Assembly: GCF_900105475.1 (NCBI RefSeq)
Contig: NZ_LT629777.1
Span: 496,001-560,000, forward strand
Direction: 5' to 3'
Source of the DNA: Pseudomonas asplenii
GTDB taxonomy: Bacteria; Pseudomonadota; Gammaproteobacteria; Pseudomonadales; Pseudomonadaceae
Length of the DNA stretch: 64,000 nt
The position numbers and the translations under genes are program-made. Positions 45,656 to 54,500 of the stretch are shown one piece after another. Under the pieces are notes generated by a model. It ran no database searches. It worked only from the letters and a program-made list of their open reading frames with translations, and had not been told where the DNA came from. Position 1 is the first letter of the stretch; every line of letters starts with the position of its first letter.

Positions 45656-46341
45656 TACTGAGCCTTATCCATGGCCACGGGCTGGATCGGTGCCTTCAGG
45701 CGGATCTCGACCCGGCGGTTTCGTGCCCTGCCCTCCTCCGTGCCGTTGCTTGCGACCGGCTGGGACGGGCCAGCACCGTAGATCTGGATGCGAGTTTTAT
45801 CGATGCCTTGGGCGATTAGGTGTTTGCCGACGCTGATAGCGCGCTTCTGGCTCAGCTCAATGTTGTTGGAGTTGCTACCAATGCTATCGGTGTGGCCAGT
45901 CACCTCAATGTTGTTTTCTCCGTACTGCTTGAAGGAACCAGACAGCTTGTCCAGGTTAAATTGGGCAGCAGGAGACAGTTCGGTCGAGCCATTAGCGAAC
46001 GTGATCGCACCAGGCATCACCAGCTTGATGTCATCGCCGTGGCGCTGTACGTCGATGCCAGTACCAGCAGTGGCTTTACGCAGTTCCGCTTCTTGGCGGT
46101 CGGCATAGACGCCGTAACCAGCGCCGGCCAGGCCACCGACACCCGCGCCGATGAGTGCGCCCTTGCCGCGGTTGTCTTTATTGATCAGCGCACCTGCGGC
46201 TGCTCCTGCGATAGTGCCGATGGAGCCCCAGGTCAGGGTCTGGTTGCGGGATCCATCCTGATCCTGCAACCCAGTACCAGCGCAGCCAGTGAGAGAGAGG
46301 AGAATGCTGGTAACCAGCACGGAGGTAATAACTTTTTGCAT
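45655..46341 (-). CDS. OmpA-family peptidoglycan-binding lipoprotein (element-borne)
   Basis: A 228-aa lipoprotein (lipobox LTGC) with a glycine-zipper region (about 40-85) and an OmpA domain (about 100-215) carrying GHTDSIGSNSNNIELSQKRA. It aligns throughout with the chromosomal protein at 15201-15980, sharing NRGKGALIGA and YADRQE/YADQQE-type blocks, but lacks the Q/G/Y tail. It may help place transfer proteins or protect the envelope during mating. It is the first gene of a leftward unit. Confidence 0.85.
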   Translation of the reverse strand: MQKVITSVLVTSILLSLTGCAGTGLQDQDGSRNQTLTWGSIGTIAGAAAGALINKDNRGKGALIGAGVGGLAGAGYGVYADRQEAELRKATAGTGIDVQRHGDDIKLVMPGAITFANGSTELSPAAQFNLDKLSGSFKQYGENNIEVTGHTDSIGSNSNNIELSQKRAISVGKHLIAQGIDKTRIQIYGAGPSQPVASNGTEEGRARNRRVEIRLKAPIQPVAMDKAQ

Positions 46342-46650
46342 GTCGAGGCCTCTAATTGTTAGTCGTAGAATGGAGAAAGAGCGTCCGAGCCAGTTGATAG
46401 AGTCAACCGGATATATACGAATAACAGCGAGCACCCGACCGGGCTATTTTAGTTTTTGCCTCCCTACCCCTATCGCTGCTCGGGGGTAGTTCGGTATGCA
46501 GCCAGAGCTGCTAGTTACATCCTAGACATAATTATCTACCAGCGCTACCGTACACACAAGTAACAAACCAACAGTATTTTCATGATAAATATATATCACG
46601 AGAGCAGAAGCAATATATAATTAACAACTAATAGCCACTACAGACCAACG
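46342..46650. promoter_or_regulatory. AT-rich divergent intergenic region
   Basis: About 310 bp between the OmpA-type unit and the TraX-family gene. It is AT-rich near 46560-46625 with a small palindromic TGATAAATATATATCA (about 46582-46597). It probably holds both promoters; no exact boxes are assigned. Confidence 0.4.
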
Positions 46651-47385
46651 ATGAAAAATTTCGAAAGAAACAGCTCGATAGATCTAATTAAGTGGGTCGC
46701 ACTATTTACAATGATCATCGATCACACCTGGTTTGTGCTACCAAATGAAATTCAGGAAAATCTGTACTGGATGCGGATTATCGGTCGGTTTGCATACCCT
46801 TTATTCTGCCTGGCGATTGCGGCAAACGTTGTCCGGCAGCAGGTCGGTTATCCAGGCAGGTGGAAGTACCTGGGTGGGATAATTCTGTTCGCAATGCTGA
46901 GCCAATGGCCTTATTCGAGATTTTTCGACAATGGAAATTTAAACATTTTTTTCACTCTCGCACTCGGCTTGTGTATAGCCCAAGCTGCACATCATAGATC
47001 GCCAAGGCTAATTGCAGGCGGGTTACTCGCCTTTGCGCTCGCGATAGCTTACAGACCGGTGCTTGGATATGGCGTGACAGGGGTGCTGCTGCCTGTTGCC
47101 TTAATGTTTGCGCTCAAGGCGCAGGGGCTTGAGTCCAAGATTGCGAGCTGGTCAATGGCCGCACTCCTAGCCGTTTTAGCAAACGGCGGCCTACAAATAC
47201 TGCTGCTATCTGATCAGCAGCTCAGCGATCAAACTGTGATTGCTGTTGCTGCTATTGCACCGCCGCTCGGCCTGTTACTCCTACAGGTCCGTGTGCGGCC
47301 GCTACGACCAGTCGGTAGTTGGCTATACCCCCTCTATCCAATCCACCTGATGATACTCAAATCACTGTCGACAGCCTGGACTTGA
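46651..47385 (+). CDS. traX: TraX-family membrane protein
   Basis: A 244-aa protein with about eight transmembrane helices and the TraX/acyltransferase-like N-terminus (DLIKWVALFTMIIDHTWFVLP, then GRFAYPLFCLAIA). In F-type plasmids TraX is needed for N-acetylation of pilin. Here no pilin gene was found, so its substrate is unknown. It is alone in its direction with a 100-bp gap to the next gene. Confidence 0.8.
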   Translation: MKNFERNSSIDLIKWVALFTMIIDHTWFVLPNEIQENLYWMRIIGRFAYPLFCLAIAANVVRQQVGYPGRWKYLGGIILFAMLSQWPYSRFFDNGNLNIFFTLALGLCIAQAAHHRSPRLIAGGLLAFALAIAYRPVLGYGVTGVLLPVALMFALKAQGLESKIASWSMAALLAVLANGGLQILLLSDQQLSDQTVIAVAAIAPPLGLLLLQVRVRPLRPVGSWLYPLYPIHLMILKSLSTAWT

Positions 47386-47488
47386 TGCGCCCTTACAATC
47401 TACGGCAAGAAGAGTAAATGCTGTACATTTCCAAATATTACGACATCGCCCGGCAAGGCAGGGCCGGGCTTCTAAGGAGAGATTTGCC

Positions 47489-47893
47489 GTGAGTCAAGGC
47501 GAGACCTGGACATGTGGAGATTGCGGTGAGCCGTGCATCCCCATCCGCGTCGGCGAGGAAAAAGCTCCGTGTAGTCGATGCGGGAGCTTTGCGAAGCATA
47601 TCCACCTAGTGTTCGTCGACGAGGCTAACCCGACGGTGACAGACTTTTTAGACGTTCAATCCAAAAATGTGAACGTAACGGGCAAGCGGAAAATCCGACG
47701 ACACCTTCAGACGGGAAGCCAATGGAGCGTTTCCCAGGAAAAATTTGTTGAAAAGGTGCGAGATATTGATCGAGATGCTGACACTTACTACGAGCGCGTC
47801 GTAGATCCCGAGACCGGGGAGGTGCTTAGGCACTGCGAAGAGCCGTTAAGCGAACATTTCGGACGTGGGTCGGCGAAGCCCCGATCTGAGTAG
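47489..47893 (+). CDS. Zinc-knuckle hypothetical protein
   Basis: A 134-aa protein. Two knuckles CGDCGEPC and CSRCGS form a likely zinc ribbon (about 9-33). The C-terminal part has ERVVDPETGEVLRHCEEPLSEH, a pattern I have seen in phage and island proteins of unknown function. The GTG start has AAGGAGAG 8 nt upstream. Confidence 0.6.
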   Translation: MSQGETWTCGDCGEPCIPIRVGEEKAPCSRCGSFAKHIHLVFVDEANPTVTDFLDVQSKNVNVTGKRKIRRHLQTGSQWSVSQEKFVEKVRDIDRDADTYYERVVDPETGEVLRHCEEPLSEHFGRGSAKPRSE

Positions 47894-47991
47894 CATCGCG
47901 AACGACGGAGCGATCGAGCCTTCGTGCGCTCTCCGCTCCGAGGCTTGTCAAGAAACTGAAACTTTGACGCCAACAAGATAAGGAAGGAACT

Positions 47992-48645
47992 GTGGACTCC
48001 GGCATCGTTTATGTCAAAAGCTACAAGGAAGGATTAGATTTTGTGGACTTTCTCAAAGAGGTCCACAAACATCCAGAGTTCTCGCATTTTCTCGTAACGA
48101 GATTCGATGCGATCAACGCTCGCGATTACTTTCGAGAATATATTGTTGAAAATGGATTTTCCTCGTTATTTAATTTTTCGCTGGCTTGCGATGCTGTAAT
48201 GCATGGGGGTATTCATGTGAATGAAATCGCGGACGTCGTTCTTCAATTCGTTGAAAAATTGAAAGGTGTAAGGGATCTTTTCATTATTGATCCCTATTTT
48301 TATTCAGATGATCCTGATTGCGTTGCCCTCTTCGAAAAAATGATGTCCGCACTTTCCGACCAGCTTAACTCCGTGACATTCTTCACGAACGGTAGAACGG
48401 CTAATAAGAGGTCGACTATGCATTCGGCCCTGAAGGCAGTCGCGCCAAAGGTTTCGATCAAGGACGTTGTTACCGACGAATTCCATGATCGTTTTTGGAT
48501 AGATGCTGAAAACATGGCCGGCATTGTTATGGGCACCTCCTTAAACGGGATCGGAAAAAAAATCGCGCTTATTGATCACCTGTCCAAACTTGATGCGTGC
48601 GAGATCGCCAAACTGGCGCGCCAATTAATCAAGCCCACAACATAG
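47992..48645 (+). CDS. Hypothetical protein with phospholipase-D-like C-terminal motif
   Basis: A 217-aa soluble protein. The middle has DLFIIDPYFYSDDPD. The C-terminal part has EFHDRFWIDAENMAGIVMGTSLNGIGKK, resembling the single HxD/K-type motif of PLD-like domains in defence and regulatory proteins. Only one such motif is visible, so if active it would need to dimerise. GTG start with AAGGAA just upstream. Function uncertain. Confidence 0.55.
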   Translation: MDSGIVYVKSYKEGLDFVDFLKEVHKHPEFSHFLVTRFDAINARDYFREYIVENGFSSLFNFSLACDAVMHGGIHVNEIADVVLQFVEKLKGVRDLFIIDPYFYSDDPDCVALFEKMMSALSDQLNSVTFFTNGRTANKRSTMHSALKAVAPKVSIKDVVTDEFHDRFWIDAENMAGIVMGTSLNGIGKKIALIDHLSKLDACEIAKLARQLIKPTT

Positions 48646-49419
48646 CGCGCTAACAGGCACCGACAGCAATGAGGCACATTGCAGCCTGTAGGCCGTTCTC
48701 TGCCAATTATGGTTACAACGCGTGTTGGTCAAATCCGATGCAATCACTGGTCAGGTCGAATGCACCGAGTGGTCCACTGGAGCGAAATTTCGCACACCGC
48801 CCTCCAATCCGCATCCTTCCCTTCCGGGGCCTCTCAAGCGCCTCTGGCGCTTGATCAAAAATTGGGCATCCCGTCTCGTAGGCGCGCAGATACCCCGACG
48901 ATAAGCACTCCTATGGGTCGATAGAGAATACGAAAAAATCGTACGCTAAGCGTGCGGCCTGTCAGGTTGAGTCCATAGAGCTTGAAGCCTTGAGGGCTAC
49001 GGCTATTCAGGAAATCGGGGGCCAGAAACGGCGAATCCCTCTCTAGGAGGGACTCTCAGCCGTCGACTGCATGCGTTCGACGGGGCAGGTCGTTCTTGCG
49101 TCGCGCTGGGCGAACTGCTTTCGCAGTAACGGGGTGCGATCCTTTCGGATCCCTGTGACCACCCTGTGGTACACGACTAAGGCGCAAGTTAATTATGCAA
49201 GGATCTACAAGCGTCCAAAAGGCCCATTGATCATTTTTGTTCATCCTGCTCCACGCTGAATAATGGCCCTTGCCTTGCTCAAAGCTCGCAGCCACGGACT
49301 TCAACTCATAGGGCAGGGTCGCTGGCCTAGTCGGCTCACGCAGCGCCCCAACCTGACAGGCCGCATGGTATTTCCCCTGTCGAATTCCTCTACCTGAGTC
49401 GTAATGCATCCAGGGCTAG
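48646..49419. other. Long non-coding stretch upstream of the replication origin
   Basis: About 770 bp with no convincing gene. A minus-strand frame (49056-49409) has no ribosome site or domain. Hairpin-capable sequences occur, such as GAATCCCTCTC / GAGGGACTC (about 49032-49054) and GATCC / GGATC (about 49138-49151). A lone iteron copy lies at 48884-48898. It may hold a regulatory RNA or be replicon leader. Confidence 0.4.
48884..48898. repeat. Isolated iteron copy
   Basis: GCGCAGATACCCCGA, identical to the four clustered iterons about 620 bp away. The 8 bp that follow (CGATAAGC) also nearly match the spacer of the first cluster copy (CGATGAGC). Confidence 0.8.
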
Positions 49420-49595
49420 ATGTTAAATTCATGTTAAAAGCATGTTAGGCAGCTCGAACGCGTCTAGAGCCCACGTTCTCCGGGCCTTCCAGATATCGCC
49501 CCGCGCAGATACCCCGACGATGAGCGCAGATACCCCGAAGGGCCGCGCAGATACCCCGAAGCACTCTGCGCAGATACCCCGATGCCTGTGGATAA
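49420..49595. other. oriV: Plasmid-type replication origin: 11-bp repeats, iterons and DnaA box
   Basis: Three copies of ATGTTA occur at exact 11-bp spacing (49420, 49431, 49442) in an AT-rich stretch suitable for strand opening. Four identical 15-bp iterons GCGCAGATACCCCGA follow at 49503, 49524, 49545 and 49568 (spacings 21, 21 and 23 bp, two helical turns). A perfect DnaA box TGTGGATAA is at 49587-49595. The block lies directly after the initiator gene. The layout matches iteron plasmids with a TrfA/RepA-type initiator. Confidence 0.82.
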
Positions 49596-49598
49596 AAA

Positions 49599-50513
49599 TC
49601 AGGAGCGTCGCTTGCTTTTCGCGTGTGCGATTCTTGTCCAATTCACGACCTCATCCCTGATGCACCACTGTTCGATGACTCCCACTCCTTCTAACTCACG
49701 TAATGCTGGCGGCAAAGCCCTGGTCTTGAAGTCTCGTGCACGCCCACGGGACCCACTCCACTTTCGAAGCGATTCCCAAGCCACCCTATGCACTCCAATA
49801 GAATGCCCCGAAATATAGTTCTGCAGATATTTGGAAAGTGGACTCTTAAGACGCAACCGGATCTCCATATCGATAAATGCGAGGTAGCTATTTGCAAAGA
49901 GTGAAACGACCATAGGATCCATCATTATCCAATAATTATTTTCCTGCCCCCACTTAAGCTTATCAATCAATCGAAACGTCTCCCCACCACTATTAGCATC
50001 AACAAATATAGTAGCGCTCGCCAATCGCTCAATTGACTCATGCAGGCGACAATAGCTCTCTGCAGATAGATCGCTCCCCCTGCCTATAGCTCGCAAAAAT
50101 GCAGCGCGCTCAAAATATACTGGCTCACCTACTGACAGTCCTTGAGCCAATTGAACCGCATGAAGAAAAACGTCATTATCATACATATCGAGTTCTTCTC
50201 CTGACATTCGCACTCGATAATCCGATCTACCCTCAAGAATTTCATTTTTTAATATGCGACGTTCTCCTTTCTTCACATTGGAAAACAATCCAGTTCTCGT
50301 CCACTGAGTGGGCATTGCGGATGCTAAGGGAGGAAAAAAAGGAAATTGCTCTTGAATACATACTTCCTCCACACATGGCATCGTAAGTTCGTTCTGCAAC
50401 TGTGCTTTAAAGCTGTCACGCTCGATTGCCTCACGAAGGCGTCGGTCCAGAATTATTTGGATCTTTGAAATGTTTTTTTGAGCTGCCGTTCCCGGCGATT
50501 GGGACTCAAGCAT
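49599..50513 (-). CDS. TrfA-like plasmid replication initiator
   Basis: A 304-aa protein resembling TrfA of IncP plasmids: MSGEELDMYDNDVFLHAVQLAQG (about 102-125), VYFERAAFLRAIGRG, the winged-helix stretch RLHESIERLASATIFV, and the late KYLQNYISGHSIGVHRVAWESLRKWSGS with the second DNA-binding helix region. Such proteins bind iterons and recruit host DnaA/DnaB. The iterons and DnaA box sit just past its stop. Its ATG overlaps the end of the AlpA-like gene by 8 nt. Lower GC than the chromosome. Confidence 0.82.
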   Translation of the reverse strand: MLESQSPGTAAQKNISKIQIILDRRLREAIERDSFKAQLQNELTMPCVEEVCIQEQFPFFPPLASAMPTQWTRTGLFSNVKKGERRILKNEILEGRSDYRVRMSGEELDMYDNDVFLHAVQLAQGLSVGEPVYFERAAFLRAIGRGSDLSAESYCRLHESIERLASATIFVDANSGGETFRLIDKLKWGQENNYWIMMDPMVVSLFANSYLAFIDMEIRLRLKSPLSKYLQNYISGHSIGVHRVAWESLRKWSGSRGRARDFKTRALPPALRELEGVGVIEQWCIRDEVVNWTRIAHAKSKRRS

Positions 50514-50802
50514 ATCGAGCCCCTACAACAGAATTTCGAACAAATTGTTCTGATTTTCGAGGACGCCCAGGTTTTCGTTTAACCATTGGGTCTACGAGCT
50601 CAATCGTATCGAGTTGAACAACGTGCCGTTGCAGCCAGCACTCAACATCTTCTTGTCGCCAGAGAAGTCGCTTTGCACCAGGAATTCGGCAAACAGGTGG
50701 TAAACGAGAGGGATTTCTCGAGTGCTGGTTTTTGATAGTGCCGGCGGTGCGACCTAAGATTTGAGCCAAGTCATCAACGGTAAGAAGCTTTGCGAGAGAC
50801 AC
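50506..50802 (-). CDS. AlpA/excisionase-type HTH protein
   Basis: A 98-aa protein with a MerR/AlpA-like winged helix (LLTVDDLAQILGRTAGTIKNQHSR ... LLWRQEDVECWLQ) and a basic AT-hook-like KRKPGRPRKS. The GTG at 50802 is preferred (GGAGG 8 nt upstream); a TTG six codons earlier is possible. It is close to attR, the usual place for an excisionase, and overlaps the initiator gene, so excision and replication may be co-expressed. Confidence 0.7.
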   Translation of the reverse strand: MSLAKLLTVDDLAQILGRTAGTIKNQHSRNPSRLPPVCRIPGAKRLLWRQEDVECWLQRHVVQLDTIELVDPMVKRKPGRPRKSEQFVRNSVVGARYA

Positions 50803-51316
50803 AATGACATCCTCCCCCAATCCGGTTAAACCGGATCAGGATTGGATGGGTCCGCGGCAGCGCTGATAATTGACCGCTTGGGGCTGCTGGCTCAGCACAT
50901 CAAGCGGGATCTATTCATACGCAGGGTTGTGCCCTCAACTTCTTCTCGTTCTCCCCCGCACCTCACCGTTTTGAATCCGACCCCATCGTAGTCGGCGGCT
51001 GGTGACATCAGGCGATTGCTCTCAGGCATCCTTTCTTCCACGCGGGCTACTTCCGCTTTTCGCCTGCGTGGCACTGGACCAAGGCACCCTGCGACTCATC
51101 ATCAATGCCTCACAGCGCCAACTGTTAAACATCTAGAGACCAGGGCCATTTTCGGACCTTGCCAGTACGATTGCCTTCAGCTTAATCATCATCGGTAATC
51201 AACTCAACCACCCTGGCACACTTTTGTCACACTCACGCTGTGACTATGGATGATTAAGGATGATCATCGATGATCGAGAAAACGCCTAAAACCCTTGTAT
51301 TGATAGATCTTCAGCC
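50803..51316. other. Non-coding right end with repeats
   Basis: About 510 bp without a gene. It holds TGGCACACTTTTGTCACAC (51214-51232), a near copy of the left-end site, and three 10-bp-spaced GATGAT repeats (51248-51277), with a further ATCATCATC at about 51186. These are candidate binding sites for integrase or excisionase. Confidence 0.6.
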
Positions 51317-51424
51317 TTAAAAGCCCGTTCGGAAAGGCTTCCAGCGAGACCTCATTTTGCAGTTGCACTGCAAAGGGCCGACGGGGAAGGTTTCGCGGAT
51401 CAGCGCGGGTTTTGCGGAGTCCAT
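51317..51424 (-). pseudogene. Original 5' end of the MBL-hydrolase gene, cut off by integration
   Basis: A 35-codon remnant. Codons 1-22 (MDSAKPALIRETFPVGPLQC...) are the original chromosomal start of the gene now at 16078-16722. After the att core the frame enters element DNA and stops at 51317. GGAG lies 8 nt before its ATG, so the old promoter and start still serve this fragment only. Confidence 0.85.
51358..51379. repeat. attR core, 22-bp direct repeat
   Basis: Identical to 16656-16677; see attL. From here toward the chromosome the sequence differs from the left junction at scattered positions, as expected when the element carries its own version of the target's 5' end. Confidence 0.85.
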
Positions 51425-51466
51425 GGGCTGCTCCAGAAACAGGCTCGACAAACAATAAAAAGCCCC

Positions 51467-51504
51467 TGGCGATTCGCGTGCCGAAGCTCGAAAACCACCA
51501 GGGA
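51467..51504 (-). terminator. Possible terminator of the sensor kinase operon
   Basis: A CCCTGG / CCAGGG stem with an 18-nt loop, followed on the minus strand by GGCTTTTTATTG. Stem is short; moderate support. Confidence 0.45.
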
Positions 51505-51543
51505 CCGTGTTGTGAAAAGTATAAGGACTCGTTCAAGCCCCCA

Positions 51544-54500
51544 TCAAGAACGCGGTCCGGTTGCCACATCCCGGATTGGGTCGCCTCGATAGCCGTTGCC
51601 GAACGCCTCCTGCAACTGTTCGACACTGCGCACCAGCAAATCCTTGAGTTCGGGCAGCCACAGCGGGTCGTCGAGCACCCGGGCAACGGCAGCGCTGTCG
51701 CCATACAGCAACTCACGCTCCAGGGCACCGGCACGTTGCGACAGGATCTGGGCGCCCATGGTCCCGGAACTGCCCTTGATCGCATGCAGGACCGCAGCCA
51801 CCGCCGGGCCGTCACGATCCTGCACATGAGCGGACAACAAGGACAACTGCTTGTCCAGCTCAGCCCCGAAACCGTAGAGGACGGTACATATCAATTCGAG
51901 GTTGCCGCCAAAACGCGACATGATCGAATGACGCGCTTCGAGCACCGTGTCCGCAGGCTCCGTCGCTGTGTCGCTCGCCAGCGGTTGTGGAGCTTCTCGC
52001 CCGGCCTGGAAACGCAGGGTCAGTACCAGTTCTTCGAGGTCGATCGGCTTGCTCACATGGTCGTTCATGCCTGCCGCCAGACATGCCTCGCGGTCGCTGC
52101 TGGAGGCATTGGCGGTCATGGCCACGATCGGCAGTTGGGCCAGACCGGGCTGCTGCCGAATGCGTCGGGTCGCTTCCATGCCATCGATATCCGGCATCTG
52201 GATATCCATCAGCACCACATCGAATGGCGTCGTCGCCGTCAGTACCTGGCTGACCCCCTCCAGTCCACCCTCGGCGAGGATGACCTGAGCGCCCTCGCCC
52301 CTGAGCAGTTCGTCGGCGACCTGGCGATTGAGTGCGTTGTCTTCCACCACCAGCAGACGCATGCCAGCCAGGCGCTGTTCGCGGACAGGTGCCGGCCGGG
52401 TTTCGGGAATCACCTCTGTGGCACTGAACGCACGCTGGACCGCATCGGCCAATTGCCAGGGCGTCACGGGCTTGGTCAGGAAGCCGACGAAGGGGGCATC
52501 GCCCTCCTGATGCACATCCGCCAGGACTTCGCGTCCATAGGCGGTGATCATGATCACCATCGGCGGTGGCACGCTCTGCTCCTGCCGGCTGATCAGTCGG
52601 GCTGCGCTGAGCCCGTCCAGATCCGGCATGCGCCAGTCCATCAGCACCACGTCATAGGGTTCACCGCGTATCTGCGCGTTGCGCACGCTTTCCACCGCCT
52701 GCGTGCCGCCGTTCACAGTGTCCGCCGTCCAGCCCAGGGCACGCACGGTACGTAACAGCAGCTCACAGGCCATGGAGTTGTCGTCGGCCACCAGCAGGCG
52801 CATCTGCGAGTCCACGCCAGGACAGGACAGACGCAGCGGTTCGATATGCGCCACCTGCAGATCGATATCGAACCAGAACCGACTGCCGACACCCACCTCA
52901 CTGTGCACCTGCAACTCGCCACCCATCAGCCCCACCAGCCGCTTGCAAATCACCAGCCCCAGCCCGGTGCCACCAAAGCGGCGAGTGGTCGAGGCTTCCG
53001 CCTGGGTAAAGCCCTCGAAGATCCGTTGCAACTGCTCGGCATTGATTCCGATGCCGGTATCGAACACCTCGATCCGCAGCCTTACCGAACCCTCCAGATG
53101 CTGCAACTGGCGAATACTGACCACCACCTGCCCCTGCTGGGTAAACTTCAAGGCGTTACCCGCCAGGTTGATCAGCACCTGTTGCAGACGCAGGCTGTCG
53201 CCCACCAGACTGCCCGGCAGTTGCGAGTCGAGGTCGAACATCACCTCGACTTCCTTGCTGCCCTGATTACCGGCCAGCACCACCGCCAGATCGCGCATCA
53301 GCGGCTCAAGCTCGAAGGGATGCAGGTCCAGGCGCAACTTGCCGGCTTCGATCTTGGAGTAGTCGAGAATGTCGTTGAGCAGTCCCAGCAACGACTTGGC
53401 TGCCGTCTGGGCCTTGACCACATAATCGTGCTGGCGGGCATTGAGGTCGGTGTGCTGTACCAGTTGCAGCATCCCCAGCACCGCGTTCATCGGCGTGCGG
53501 ATCTCGTGGCTCATGTTCGCCAGGAAGAACGACTTGGCTGCACTGGCGCTGTCGGCGCGGTCCCGGGCCTGAAGCAGATGCGCTTCCAGCTCGCGCTGGC
53601 TGGTGATATCCCGATTGATGCCGGTCACACGCAATGCCTGCCCTTCGGCGTCGCGCTCGATCTGCGCTCCGGCCTGAATAATACGGACCCGACCATCCGG
53701 AGCGAGCACCCGGAACACCGGATCGTAGACGCCCTCCCCCGCCACTGCTGCGGCCAGTTGCGCGGCCACGGCCTCGACGTCATCGGGATGCACGCGCTCA
53801 TACCAGTGGGCATAGCTCAGGCCATTGTCCTGGAGGCTCAAGGGCTGGCTATAAAACTCGAACATCCGCTCGTTCCACTGCAGCTTGTCGTCCGCCAGGG
53901 TCCAGGTCCAGATCCCCAGTTCCGCCACATCGGCGGCCATCAGCAACTGGTCGCGAATCACCCGCGTCGCCTGCAGGCTCAATTCCAGTTGATGCTCGGC
54001 GGCCTTGCGCTGGGTGATATCGACTGCAATCCCCAGGAAGCCGGTCAACCGACCGCTCTCATCACGCAGCGATGTCACCACCAGGCTCACCGGCACATGG
54101 AAACCATCCTTGTGCACATAGGTCCATTCGCGCACTTCCGAGTGTTCGAACTCCGGCTTGTGGGCAAAGACCCTGAAGCCTTCGATGACTTGCCCATATT
54201 CCTCACTCAGCTCGCGGCCACGCAGGATGATCTCCTGCTCGACATGCAGGATCGCCGGAGTGGCCTTGCCGACCAGTTCTTCGGCGCGATAACCGAGCAT
54301 CTGCTCGGCCCCCTCGTTGAACAGGCTGATGACACCCTCGAGCCCGGTGGCGATGATCGACACCTTGGAGGCCGAACGCAGCACACTGCTGAACAGCAGG
54401 TTGAGGCGCTGCAACTGCGAGGTACGCTCGGCCACCTGTTCCTCGAGGCTGGCATTGAGTTCAAGAATCTGCGCCTCGGCGGCCTTGTGCGCGGTAATGT

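Larger units (their letters stand above)
16656..51379. mobile_element. Integrated mobilizable/conjugative element with plasmid-like replicon
   Basis: About 34.7 kb bounded by a 22-bp direct repeat. It carries a tyrosine integrase at the left end and an AlpA-type excisionase gene and a TrfA-like replicon at the right end. A MobF relaxase, a coupling protein and other conjugation genes lie in the middle, with toxin-antitoxin and Hachiman defence cargo. Base composition is visibly more AT-rich than the flanks, most of all in 21.9-25.9 kb and 43-47 kb. No VirB4/TraU-type ATPase, VirB6/8/9/10 set or pilin was recognised, so self-transfer is doubtful. Confidence 0.88.

Noticed and set aside
49056..49409. 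117-codon frame in the non-coding region before the origin
   Set aside because: No ribosome site, no domain, unusual composition; left as non-coding.
49503..49582. Regular repeats considered as a CRISPR array
   Set aside because: Repeats are 15 bp with spacers of only 6-8 bp, next to an initiator gene and a DnaA box; these are iterons.
51264..51827. Minus-strand frame spanning attR and the kinase 3' end
   Set aside because: It is out of frame with both the kinase and the MBL remnant and has no recognisable domain.
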